Source of the DNA: Globisporangium splendens
Taxonomy: Eukaryota > Oomycota > Peronosporomycetes > Pythiales > Pythiaceae
Reading direction: 5' to 3'
Assembly: GCA_006386115.1 (NCBI GenBank)
Contig: VFIW01000099.1
Location: forward strand, 1-64,000
Length of the DNA: 64,000 nucleotides
Each line of letters starts with the position of its first letter. Position 1 is the first letter of the stretch. The notes under the pieces are model-generated. The model was given only the letters and a program-made list of their open reading frames with translations, did not search any database and was not told the origin of the DNA. Positions 9,777-19,995 of the stretch are shown one piece after another. Position numbers and translations under genes: made by a program.

Positions 9777-11128
9777 ATGGCGGACGGAAATGCAGTGGCG
9801 GCCATGAGTGCACACGTTGCTAGCGAAGACGCATTTGGATCTGAGGACGCGATGCAGTGGGTGCTGGAGGCGTATCGTGCGATGCTACCGGTCAAGAGCG
9901 TCATTGTGTCTATCAAGCAGCGCTTCTGCAGTGACGATGCGCACTGGAGTTCTCTTGAGATGCAGGTGCGCGGCATTTTGCATGGTTCATTACGTTTTTT
10001 ATTTATTTGTCTTAATGGCTGATGTGTGTAATATGTGGCATCGGATTTTTTGCCTATGCGTTATTGTAGGCGAAAATCATGCACGCCGTTGTGTTTGATC
10101 CGATTTGTGACAAGTTTTCGCCCCACAAAACGTACGTGTACCGCTTTCTCAAGAGCTACATGAGTGGTAGGATACTCAATTGCGTTTGCAACAATGGCTG
10201 GTACACATCAGCGTCGTTGGTTTTCTAGATCTAATGAAAGCCCTTCTGGTTGTCTTTTGATGTGTCTTGGCGATGTGCAGAAATCGAGGCGCATGGAGCA
10301 GAGGCGCATGATGACCTTGTCTCGGAGCTCATGGAGTACGTCGTCTATGGGCAACTCGGGAAGAACTCGCTCAGTGCTGAAGACATGCACCACGTGTCGT
10401 TCACGATCCCGACTTCATTCGCACCAGAAGAAATAGCTGCAACGCTGCCATCGTCGCCGCTTGTGGTGACGTGCCGCGTCGCATCGGTGTTCAATGACGT
10501 GGGGCTCAAACTATGGGAGGCTGGCTGGTTTCTCGCGGAGTACATCATCACTCATCCAGCAGTGTTCACGGACAAGGTGGTCTTGGAACTCGGTGCCGGT
10601 GTGGGGTTCACGGGGCTCGTCCTGGCCGAGATAACAAAGCCCAAGCGCGTTCTTCTCAGCGACTATGCGCCGAACGTGATGCAAAACCTGCGCTACAACG
10701 TGGAGGTCAACGCCAGTCGCTTCCAGTGCCCCGTGGACGTCCTCACTTTGGATTGGGATACCTGGGAGCCAAGTGTCGAAGACGAGGAGCTCCGACCCGA
10801 TATTCTGTTAGCAGGAGATTGCGTCTACGACGTCGCGAGCTTCCCATCATTAGTGCGCGTTCTGCAGGCTTTCTTGGGTCCAACAACAACAGCAACAGCA
10901 GCAGAACACAGCGCACGAGAGCGTAAAGCCATTTTCGCGTCCACGATCCGAAATCAAACGACGTTCCAGGCATTTTTGGACCAGCTCGCCGTGTTTGAGA
11001 TCACGTACACGGATATCACGACATCGGCACTGGAGCAAATGGGAGTCAAGCAGATGTTCGCGTACGAAAACCGTGGCCAAATTCGACTTTGTGAGCTCAC
11101 TCGAGCCACGAAATGTGAAGCACCATAA
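9777..11128 (+). CDS. EEF2KMT: eEF2-lysine methyltransferase, FAM86/EFM3 type
   Basis: Exons 9777..9965, 10070..10166 and 10281..11128 give 377 residues; donors GTGCGC and GTAGGA, acceptors TAG and CAG, all in phase. Exon 2 carries the FAM86-specific N-terminal region ending VYRFLKSYMS, and exon 3 opens EIEAHGAEAHDDL, as in FAM86 proteins. The Rossmann methyltransferase core follows: LWEAGWFLAEYI, motif I VVLELGAGVGFTG, then LLSDYAPNVMQNL and the acidic DILLAGDCVYDV. The family trimethylates a lysine of elongation factor 2 with S-adenosylmethionine in the cytosol. The start is uncertain: ATGs at 9714, 9768, 9777 and 9804 share the frame, and I prefer 9777. Confidence 0.9.
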
Positions 11129-11229
11129 TCAAAACCGCGGACCCATATTAAGCAAGTAGAAGAAACCATATTCATTTATGCATACAGCGAAATAACGTAC
11201 AGTGTTGAGCACCTTTATGCGCTGGCATT

Positions 11230-13243
11230 TCACTTCGAATGCTTCGCTTTCGATCGTCTCCTTCGTGGAACTGCAGTCTTCTTTTGCCTGCGATGCGGTA
11301 CATCCGAGTGCTCCGGCACGTCAAGTTCGCGTTCGTGTTCTGTGGCATTGCAGTCGTCAAAGTTAGTGTTTTAGGCTGAAAGTGTGAACAGGATTCCAAA
11401 AATACAATGAATGGTTCGCCAACTTACGCTGTAGATACGCCAGCAGCGACGGCAACTTGACTAACTCTAGCGCTCGGTGCTTCTTGAAATTGTGAAGATT
11501 GAAGAATTCAAACAGCGAGCGGCTCATAACTGCGTGGTCTCCGCATTTTACCGGACTGTTTTCATCGCCTGTAGCCTCTGGTGCGGCTGCCTCCTCGTGA
11601 GTCTCCTCGGCAACTGACAACAGCAAATGCACAACTCGAGACCAACCAAGTCGGCAAGCAATATGCAGAGGCGAATCTCCCATCAAATCAACCGCATCGA
11701 GCTTTGCACCCGAAGCGAGCAGCATTCGAGCGATTTCGGTGTGGTCCCCACGGCACGCTTCGTGGAGTGGCGTTCATCGGTTCACCGTGGTATCGAGCAT
11801 GTTGACATCTGCACCAAGCGCGATCAAGCGAGCGACGTCTTCATGCTGCCCATTCCACACTGCTGCATGTAGCAACGAGTCCCCATTTTCGTTTCGAAAT
11901 ACGTGCAGCACGTGCTGCTGAATCTCCGCTGCGGTGGTAAACTTGTCGTAGTGAGCATCGACACGTTCCCAATAACGACTCGATGATGGTTTCCCTGACT
12001 GAATGTCGATTTGCTGCTGCCAAAATTCAATGGCGTGGAGCAATTCGTTCTGTTTCTGCCGCAGTTTGCTCGCATACCGGGTCTGGAACGTGACTTTTTG
12101 AGAAGTGGACGACGATGTGAGTTCGTCCAGTTCGGAATCTTCACTCAGGAGGAATACATCAATCGCTTCCAACTGGTTTTCCACGTGCTGTGCCGATGCG
12201 TGCAGTTGTTCGATATTGTCGACTCGAGGTCAACCCGGATCCTGGTTTCGATGATCTAGGGCGATCCGTTGCTGGAATGATCAGTGGCGGGGTAACACTG
12301 CTTCGCTCTTCAGCGTCGGTTGCTGCTGCTAATTCATGCGATGAACCTGAAGCTCGTCATTCTTGGCACCTTCTAGCCATTTGGCCTCCGACGGGGTTCG
12401 TACAAACAGCACGCGGCTGGATCCCACAAGGGTCTTCGAGACCGATTCAATCGCACGTCTCACTTTTTCTTCGAACTCTGGCGTGATCGACGCTTCAAAG
12501 TGCGCGGCTCTGGCACTCGCAGCTGCAGCAGTTTCCGATAACCCACTCGATGCGCTCTCTAGTTGCAGTCCTGCAGCCTCGCTCTCCCCTAGAGTCATCT
12601 GCTGCGGGAACGCCGCAGCGTGCTGCGCGCGATATGCGACATACTCGGCGGGAGGATCCCAGACGTACTCCACATGGTTGTAGTAATACGGGATGCCGTC
12701 ACTTTCGTTGACAAACATCATCCAGGGCATTTCGTGTTGATTTGCGGCTGCTGGCGTCGCTGAGGTTGCGAGTGACTCAATTGGATTCACATCTGGAATC
12801 TGCTCGCTACTGCTTCTCATGGACTCACCTGCTTGTGCACCAATATCATCATCGTCGTCGTCACCGCCACTCAGCAGCCGGTCCAGTTCCTCCATTTGCT
12901 CCGCAGTGGACATTCGTCTGCTTTCTGCGTCGACTGTAGCGTCTGTCGTCACTTCGAGTCCAGAACCTGGAGGCAGCTCCCATCGCGTCTCCGACGTATG
13001 TACATTCACGTAGTACACCAAACCATTTTCATCGAACGCTTGCGTCCATTCGCCTCGATCCGCGGTATCTGTCGGTGGGTTCCAGGAAGACTCTAACGTG
13101 TAGACGCTGTAGTAATACGCTTGCCCTGTGGCTTCATCATGGCGGAGCTCCCAGTCAGCAGCCGCCGTAGATATCATCGCATCAGACGTGGCGCCATCTT
13201 GATCTGTGCTCTTGCTTTCCCATCCACTGCCTACAGAAGCCAT
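11230..13243 (-). CDS. WW-domain and ankyrin-repeat protein, in-frame TGA
   Basis: Predicted exons 13243..12347, 12187..11428 and 11339..11230, 588 codons. The N-terminal exon has two clear WW domains (WELRHDEATGQAYYYS..SSWNPP; WTQAFDENGLVYYVN..TRWELPP) and a third WW-like segment (WMMFVNESDGIPYYYN..VWDPP). A D-rich stretch and a helical region follow. The second exon gives a charged coiled region and ankyrin repeats (NGDSLLHAAVWNGQHEDVA, TPLHEACRGDHTEIARMLL, MGDSPLHIACRLGW); the last gives a basic tail. The 159-nt first intron is inferred because the frame continues into the ankyrin part with three stops between. Codon 437 (11776..11774) is TGA directly before TPLHEAC, so the gene may be damaged. 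If the first intron is wrong, these are two neighbouring genes. Confidence 0.6.
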
Positions 13244-13439
13244 TTTGACACTTCAGCCACTACCACAAGAGCAAGCAAGTGAGTTCATATATACAAACCA
13301 AACATCAGTCAAAAAGATGCAACGAAAAAAAACGCATTTCATTTGGAATGAAGAGATGCCTGTCGTTCGTTTCTTTTTCTGCTCTTTCCTCGTCCGCTTG
13401 CTTCGTCTCACCCCACTGGCTATGTCTTTTGGCCACGAC

Positions 13440-14544
13440 TTACTTGGCTTCCAACTCCGCCACCAGGTTGTCATCCTTCTCCTACGAAGAGACAAGCAGG
13501 TTAGCTCCCCAATGCAGCAAACGAGCGACGGCAGTATGCACGACGAAATCCAGTTCCCCGTTTTAAACAGCTACCGTCAACGCACCTTTCGACGACGACG
13601 GACATCGTGATTAAATATGCGCGCGATGTTCACTTCCGTCGTGATGATCGAGTCGCGAAGGAACGCCAAGTCCGCATCAATCTGGGTCTGCACACACACA
13701 AAACACCATAAGCAAAACGCATCCATTGCTAATAAGGAACACAAACGCTTACCAATCGCTCGTTCGCGACCGCAACGTTGTTCTGGAGCAGCTCCAGCGC
13801 TTCCTCGTACGAGTACTCGACCATCACGTTCGCCTATCATCAGACACAACACCAGCCGTCTCAGCTTTCATTCAATTCCCCCTCTCACGCCAACAGCAAT
13901 CCAAAAACGAAGAGCTACATACGCCGAGCCAGATGCACACTTTGCCCACGGAGCAGTCGACCGTCGCCTTGGCGTAGACGTTGTCGGCCAAATTGAAGCG
14001 CGTGTGGATCTCCTCGCCCTCGTCCTGCTTGGCCATCAGGTGCTTGAGCATCGCCAGGTCCTTCTCGGTCTCGGGGATCTTGCGCTTGAACGAGTCGCGG
14101 CTCTTTTGCAGATTCGTCTCCATAAACTTGTATTTGCTGTAGCAACATACACAATGCTAGCATGCAAGAGCGTACAACAATAATACGACACGAAGCCATG
14201 ACACGATGATAAACGCACCTGTACAACTGCTGGAGCGCGCCAACGAGCGGCTCGATGGTGCGGATGCCGATCGAGCTCATGTACGACTCGACACTTTCCT
14301 AATATAATCACGTATACAGACACAGCAGCAAGACAAACATGAGGGGATACGTGAGTGAATATGGAGTCATGGCATGCAACGCGAGCAGCTCTTAACAGCC
14401 AGTGCATATACACATAGAGAGAGGGGTACGCACCACGAAGACGGCGGCGGGGATGCCGCGCGGGTTGCGCTCGCCGATGATGGCCTCGGCCATGCGCGCG
14501 AGCGCCTCGGGGCTTTCTTGGATTGCAGGTGCAGCACTCGCCAT
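13440..14544 (-). CDS. PFDN3: Prefoldin subunit 3 (VBP1)
   Basis: Six exons, 14544..14434, 14298..14219, 14136..13923, 13833..13753, 13687..13586 and 13481..13440, give 209 residues with phase kept at every junction. Three donors read GTGCGT. Family marks in order: RGIPAAVFVESVESYM at the start, SKYKFMETNLQKS opening the first coiled helix, FNLADNVYAKATVD and KVCIWLGANVMVEYSYEEA in the beta-hairpin core, then TQIDADLAFLRDSIITTEVN, ARIFNHDVRRRRK. The alpha-type prefoldin subunit delivers nascent actin and tubulin to the cytosolic chaperonin CCT. Length and domain order agree with human VBP1, with no lesion. Confidence 0.95.
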
Positions 14545-14724
14545 GTTGTTCTCTCTATTGAGTTTGTGTGGTGGTGTTCCACAGATCGCTCTAAGTTCAT
14601 AATAAGTGCGCTTTTGATAGCATGTTGCGAACTTACGGCGGACTTAGGGAGGGGAGCGAGATAAACCGACAGTTTGGGAAGCATGCTGGAGATAGATGAG
14701 CAGAAGAGGATGCATTCCACATGT

Positions 14725-16323
14725 TCACGACACCAGCCGCTGTTTCTCAGACTGCAATTCGCGCTGTGAATGAGAGGATGGCGGTGTGAGCAAGAGCGCG
14801 TGAGGGTGGATACAAACAAAGAGAAGACGCACCTGCATGGCGGCGCGCAGTTGCTGCTTCTTGGTCTCAGTCGACAATGCGCCCGCCTGCAGACTCTGCG
14901 GAGGCTTGCGCGGCGATGGAGACGCGCTGGTCCTCGTCGCGTCTGGGGATGCTCGTGGCGACGGTGAGTGTGTGGGTCGTTGACTCTTTTGAGGACTCGT
15001 GGCCCGAGGACACGTGGATGCCGTGACCAGCAGCGCGACACTCGCCGTGTGGTCGCTGCCGTTGTCCCAGGGGCTGCAGTCGCTGTCGCCTTCGTCATTA
15101 TGATGATGATAATGGAGCCCCAGCGCTTCTTTGCGGGGTATCGCACTTTTCATTTGCGGCCGAGCCGACGTCTTCTTGGCCTTCTGAGTGAGAGAGCGCG
15201 GCGAGTGTTTGTGGTCGACTGGCGTTCGATTCCGCGTGGACGAGTGGTGAGGTGGGGTCGACGGAGGAAGCGGTGTCGAAGCGCGTCTGTCGGGTGGATC
15301 GGCAGCGATAGTGTCAACGAAGGAGTCGTTCTGGATTTGCACTTTCTGCTGCTGTTGCTGAAGGCTGTTTGCATCGGAGCCGTGAAATGAACGCACGTGT
15401 CGATCACGACGCGACAAACGGGAGCGGTCGACGATACCAAGATATGCACGCAATGGCCGTACAGCTACTCCAATCACAGCATGAGTTATGGCGGCATTTC
15501 GTTCCAGGGAGCAGACTATCAGTCACGACAGAGTCATGCGAGTTATGGCGCTGCAACCCAACGCAACAGAGATGAAGCGACACGAGAATATTGACGAATG
15601 AGTACGTACATCGCGCGGCTTGGTGACGTGCGAAAAGAACGGGATGGGGTTAAACAATCGCGTTGTTGCAGGAGCACCGCGGTGACTGGGCTGGTCGTCT
15701 ATTACGGGGAACTTTAAGCAGTTGTCTTCATCCACCTACGGGTTGGAAACAAGAGGCAGAGTCAATGCCAAAAGCTACACAAGGAAACGGGGAACTCATC
15801 GTTTCGTCTCCTACGAAAAGATCGCGTAGCAGAATGGATGGACGAGAATGGACCGAGATATCCGTGAACACGGCCTGGAAGCGCCACGCTGACAGTGAAT
15901 CCGGGTATTCGAGCCGTACTTCCAAGTTGTAAAACGCGGGATCGTCGATTGCGACTCCTTCTTCTTGTTGTTGACAGGTCTCGCGAACTGTGTCACTGGT
16001 TGCGGAGCCGTGATCGTCACTCGAGCTGGTAGTCTCTGGTATGAGTGGGCTACTTTGGTCGTCGCTTTCTTGAGCGTTATTTCGGCCAACATCTTCATCG
16101 TGCTGAGAAGTGCGCTCGGGACTCCGAGGTTTCTCATTTCGGAATGCACGATTCTCACCATCGGACGGTACGAACCAGTTTTTCAGTCGCTGGCTGTTGC
16201 CTTGTGATCCTGCTGACTGGGTACGAAGCGTTGCTGATCGCCGGGAGCTGTGGGGTCTCGTGACTTGAGCGGGATTTCCTGTGTTGTGCACGCTCTCTGC
16301 TGGATTTTGCTCGTCTGGGTTGT
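14725..16323 (-). CDS. Multi-exon disordered protein, function unknown
   Basis: I do not recognise this gene. Exons that join in phase are (from 5') an exon ending at 15815, then 15735..15610, 15550..15438, 15364..14833 and 14763..14725 (TGA stop). The first has an acceptor candidate at 16323 but its start is unresolved; translation may begin in a small exon upstream, with a GTAAGT donor near 16390. The protein starts with a charged Ser/Gln-rich region, then a compact part (YNLEVRLEYPDSLSAWRFQ, AVFTDISVHSRPSILLRDLF) that may be folded. After that come a Cys-containing segment and a long Pro/Ser/Arg-rich tail with a poly-Gln run. Introns are 59-80 nt. No catalytic motif is visible. Confidence 0.5.
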
Positions 16324-16984
16324 CTACGTGTGTGAGAAGACTAATGTAAAGAGGGATCGGCTGTGCCAAGTGTACAATTGTCAAGCCACTTACTGATCTC
16401 AAATTGAATCTCGGGAGTGGGAAGACTGCGGATTTCATCATCTTCATTCCGATCGTCAAGAAGCCTCGACTTGAATGGCTATTCACAACATGGTGGTATG
16501 TTGCTGGCTCGGTTTACTACCACTGCATAGGAGGAATTCGAGTCTGACTCATCTCTTGCCCTTTCACTATGGCCACTTTGTTTGGTGTTGACGGTCGTGC
16601 CATGCACTGCTGCATGAATTTCCTGTCGAACCATGTGAAGCACAATCCACGGAATTTCATCACCAGATCACCGCTGTTATGCTACCGGCAGAATCGAAAT
16701 TCTGACCTGAACGATACCTCAGTCGCAACGAAGGAATCGGTAGATTGTCGTCATATTCGACGTATCTGGACAACGAAGTTGCATCACATAGGTCTGCTCT
16801 TCGCGAATTAAGGGCTATGCATTCGCGGCGTTCTGTGAAAATAGGGAATGGTCTTCTGATAGAGTTCGCATCCACCTCACATCTTCATTACCATTCTGTG
16901 ATGCTATACAACTGGCAGTGCATTAGATATCGATACGCTGACCAAGACACTTATTCATCTCTCCAACACTTAAAAGGTACATAA
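16324..16984. other. Spacer before the transposon island, nothing recognised
   Basis: Probably holds the 5' end and promoter of the disordered-protein gene, then stop-rich sequence up to the abrupt start of the duplicated transporter fragment. I see no gene or repeat in it. Confidence 0.4.
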
Positions 16985-18136
16985 TCTATTTATGCTCATG
17001 GAGTACACTCGCCAGATCGGTGAAGCCTTGGGTGACTATGGTACTGGCCAGCCTGGGGAGCCTACGCACCGCCCATGGACGACATTGCTCACGGTCATCC
17101 TGTACGCGTGGATGGACATTACGGTCAACATTGCGCAAGCTCCAGCGTACCTCATGATCGCTGACTTTGCTGGCGAGCGTCAGACTTTGGGCTCGGCTAT
17201 CGGTCAGGGGTGGTCGCTCGTCGGTTCCCTTCTGGTGGCGTGCTACATCTCTGCATTCGGACCAGCTCACAAGAGTCTTCGTTGGTTCTTGGGGATGCTG
17301 TCGGTCATCATGTTGGTGACCGTCGCGATCGCGTGCGTCGCCGCCAAGGAAATCCCTATGAAGAAGGATGAGAGCGACAAGACTACCGCGTGGCAACAAG
17401 TGAAGTCCGTGTTCATCAACATCTATCGCGCTGTCATTACGCTCCCCGCATCTCTGGCTGTGTTTAGCGTGATCTTTTTCTTCATCGGCTATGGGTACAC
17501 CGCGTACAACGGCAACAAGGGACAGTTCTTCGGTCTCGTGGTGTATGATGGAGAAGCCAGCGGAGCTGACAGCTGTGGCAGCACGTGCACAGAAGCTCAG
17601 AATGACTACAACGATGGTGTGAGTCTCGCTGGTGGCAATACCGATATCGTGTACAACATTGTCGGGTACGTGTACTCGTGGGTGCTCCCTTTCTTGGTGC
17701 GCAAATTTGGCGCCAAGCCGGTTATTTCTGTGAGCTTACTCCCTCAGTGCCTGCTGTTGGTTATGGCGTTCACGAAGGTGGTCGCGATCGACGTCATCAT
17801 CGTCGTGATCACGTCGGTCTCGCAGACCGTCATGTTCGCGCTCATGGTGCCAGTCATCATCCACGTGATGGGTCCGGAGATTGAGGTTGGAGCGTACTTC
17901 GGTGTATTGAACTCAGCACAATGCTTCGGTCAGCTGCTCAACTTCGCGATCGGTTCGGCGCTGGTTGAGACGTCCATGGGCTACAAGCTGCCAGTGTTCC
18001 TCGGCGGTATCATGACTGTGGTCGGCGTTCTCATCACGGTGTTTTTCCTTAAGCTCAAGATGTACTCGATGTAAACAGGGTGCTCGTTCTCTTTCACGCT
18101 TTTGGAGCAAAATTGCATTCTCTATTTTTCTCGTTT
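16985..18136 (+). pseudogene. 5'-truncated duplicate of the sugar transporter
   Basis: A near-identical copy of the 3' 70% of the transporter at 35743..37185. Similarity begins abruptly in the codons for MLMGYTRQIGEAL (G to E here) and runs through the stop TAA at 18072-18074 into the 3' flank, breaking off near 18136 where both copies read TATTTTTCTCGTT. The open frame 16992..18074 (360 codons) keeps about eight of twelve membrane segments but lacks the N-terminal half with the RWGRRRP-like loop. It is unlikely to transport by itself. Only scattered differences from the intact copy are seen (for example YVYSW for YLYSW), so the duplication is recent. No poly(A) or terminal duplication marks it as a retrocopy. 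Confidence 0.85.
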
Positions 18137-18936
18137 TGCTTGCATTGACATTTTTTCAGTCGAACGTGTAGAAGTACGAGTGGAAATACGAAACTTCAGC
18201 ACGAAGGTTCAGACCAGAAGTACAAGAGAGTTTGTGCTAATAGAAGCATGCAGGTGTGACTCAAAACACGAATTGGACATTGAACATTTCACGCACTACG
18301 AAGTCGCATTTGAACCAGTTGTAATGAATGGCGCAGCAACAGTTACGTCGCTCATTCACTGAGTGCAGTTGTGACCTGCGCGTGTGGTTTCAAAAAGATT
18401 CTTTTGCCTACAACAAACATGTAACCCCCTACTACAACTCAATTTCAGTAGAACCTACTGGGAGCTGAGGTCACTACAGAAAAGGTCGGACAAGTACCGC
18501 AGCCGGAAAGATGCTACAGCTCTCACATTTGCAATAGGAGGACTGTAGGAGATGTACCCTATTTTACAATTGCCCCCATTCCTCACAATGTTTGGAAACA
18601 GTGTTCACTTCGGAATTCCGGTCGGTGTTGGATCGGTCACCAATAGTAGTGCCGTCGAAAATCACCAGAAGCAAGAGCAGATCTTTGCGCCAACAGTTCC
18701 GCTACACTGCACATCATTTGCAGGATGAGTGAGCTTCGCGTGATTTCCTTCTTCATTGTTACATGCGATTGGGATAGTCCAGCCGCTGCATCAATTTATG
18801 GCGGTAGCGCAGCATTTGCTGAGTGACGCTGATGAAGAATGAGCACGAGACTAAATGGGTCTTTTGTAGAGGCGTGTAAAACCAAGGGCGTCTATTTTTT
18901 GCTGTGGCCGTCACGACGCAACAATGAACAGATCTG
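18137..18936. other. Gene-free flank of Gypsy A
   Basis: About 0.8 kb of stop-rich sequence between the transporter fragment and the repeat that abuts Gypsy A. No gene, RNA or repeat recognised. Confidence 0.4.
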
Positions 18937-19060
18937 TGACCTGTCGTGTAAAATATCCCACCCCCGCTTGCCAGAGATTTCCGGATAGGTCACAATAACC
19001 ACGTTTGTTTAAGAGTTTTAGGCAACAACGATGCATGGCAGAAATTGCCTACAATGTAAA
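18937..19060 (+). repeat. Left copy of an imperfect direct repeat flanking Gypsy A
   Basis: This ~120-bp stretch (from CTGTCGTGTAAAATATCCCA to ACAATGTAAA) touches the left LTR. A diverged copy touches the right LTR at 26617..26745. Shared blocks include ATCCCACCCCCGC, GTCACAATAAC, TTTGTTTAAGAGTTTTAG and GAAATTGCCTACA. It is far longer than a Gypsy target-site duplication. Confidence 0.7.
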
Positions 19061-19447
19061 TGTAACGGGACTCGTTACACGGCGTACACGTGAGTTGAGG
19101 AAGCGCAGGTGAAAGGAAGGGAGCTTTGCGCGTTACCGTGCAAATTGAGAAGTGAATTGAAACGTTAAAGTGCTAACATGCAATCGTAGTGACTGAAACC
19201 TACGGTGTCTCTCATTGGTAGATAATCGGATGTCCAGTCCGACTATCATCCAATGGGATTAAATCTTAACGACTTAGTCTTATTCGCTAATATGCAAATG
19301 GCTACGTACAGTGTTCATGAGTGACACATATTAATGTGTCTCCAACTGTACGACGTGGGTGGGTTCGGAAGAGGTGGTAAAACCCATGTGGGAGAAAACC
19401 CACACTCTCCTGACCCGGGAACTCATGTAATGGGAGGCCCCATTACA
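19061..19447 (-). repeat. 3' LTR of Gypsy A
   Basis: 387 bp; in coding orientation it starts TGTAATGGGG and ends CCCGTTACA. An initiator/FPR-like core, the reverse complement of 19142-19157, reads ATTCACTTCTCAATTT and matches the oomycete core consensus GCTCATTYYNCAWTTT (recalled) at 13 of 16 positions. Near-identical LTRs occur at 26224..26609 and 46297..46683, and a diverged one at 34987..35388. Confidence 0.92.
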
Positions 19448-19460
19448 TCATCCCCCCGTA
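19448..19460 (-). other. Polypurine tract of Gypsy A
   Basis: On the minus strand ACGGGGGGATGA stands directly before the 3' LTR, the expected place of the plus-strand primer. Gypsy D has GAGGAGGGGATGA in the same place (52300-52312). Confidence 0.7.
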
Positions 19461-19569
19461 AAGCGATTGGTCACGTAGAAACGCGCGCGACCAATCCATC
19501 TTGTGTTCTTCCGTGTTCTTCCGTGTTCGGAGGAGCTGGTCACAGAAGGCAGAGCACTGAGTCTTGCGG

Positions 19570-19585
19570 GCTCAGTTCTCAGTGT
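19570..19585 (+). promoter_or_regulatory. Initiator-like core upstream of the antisense ORF of A
   Basis: GCTCAGTTCTCAGTGT agrees at 13 of 16 positions with the oomycete core promoter GCTCATTYYNCAWTTT (recalled). It lies outside the LTR, 63 nt before the ATG at 19648, and points toward the antisense frame. D has a comparable site at 52356. Confidence 0.45.
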
Positions 19586-19647
19586 GCGCCGTGCCCAACA
19601 GAGAGCTTTCCAGACGCCGCAAGCTGTGCGAGGTGAACCTCGTACAA

Positions 19648-19995
19648 ATGTCTTCGATCGACAGCGATGCTGTTGACTACGAGTCGAGTAGCGAGGAGGT
19701 GACTCCTTGCAACACTCCAATGAGTAGCACCACGACGAATGTCGTGCGTGACGATCGGGAGGAAGAAGCCGAGTCTCCTTCCGTTGACCGTTCGAATCTC
19801 AAACGAAACGAAGCGAAACGTTCGTCGTCCGCGGCCCTGTTGAATGAGCCTACGCGGAAGAAGCGTCGTGAGGAGGGATCTCCTCACGGAGAAACGAGCG
19901 GATCCACCGTGGCGGTTGCCATTTCCGACGTCGGAAAGCGCGGCATCTGCCAACACGATGGAAAATTTCGGTCGGGAAGGATTAGCGTCAGCTGA
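19648..19995 (+). CDS. Antisense N-terminal frame of Gypsy A (acidic, NLS)
   Basis: 115 codons from the ATG at 19648, antisense to the 3' noncoding region of the element. The start is acidic and Ser-rich (MSSIDSDAVDYESSSEEV), then comes a nuclear-localisation-like basic cluster (NLKRNEAKR ... TRKKRR). The frame stops at 19993-19995 while the main antisense frame is already open in another phase from 19958. A single-base change or a short intron would join them. In D the NLS and main domain lie in one frame, so I think this is the N-terminus of the same protein, split by a frameshift. Confidence 0.55.
   Translation: MSSIDSDAVDYESSSEEVTPCNTPMSSTTTNVVRDDREEEAESPSVDRSNLKRNEAKRSSSAALLNEPTRKKRREEGSPHGETSGSTVAVAISDVGKRGICQHDGKFRSGRISVS

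Noticed and set aside
11774..11805. A mini-intron removing the TGA in the WW-ankyrin gene
   Set aside because: The only possible GT/AG pair gives an intron below 35 nt and deletes the conserved TPLHEA core, so it is less likely than a nonsense change.
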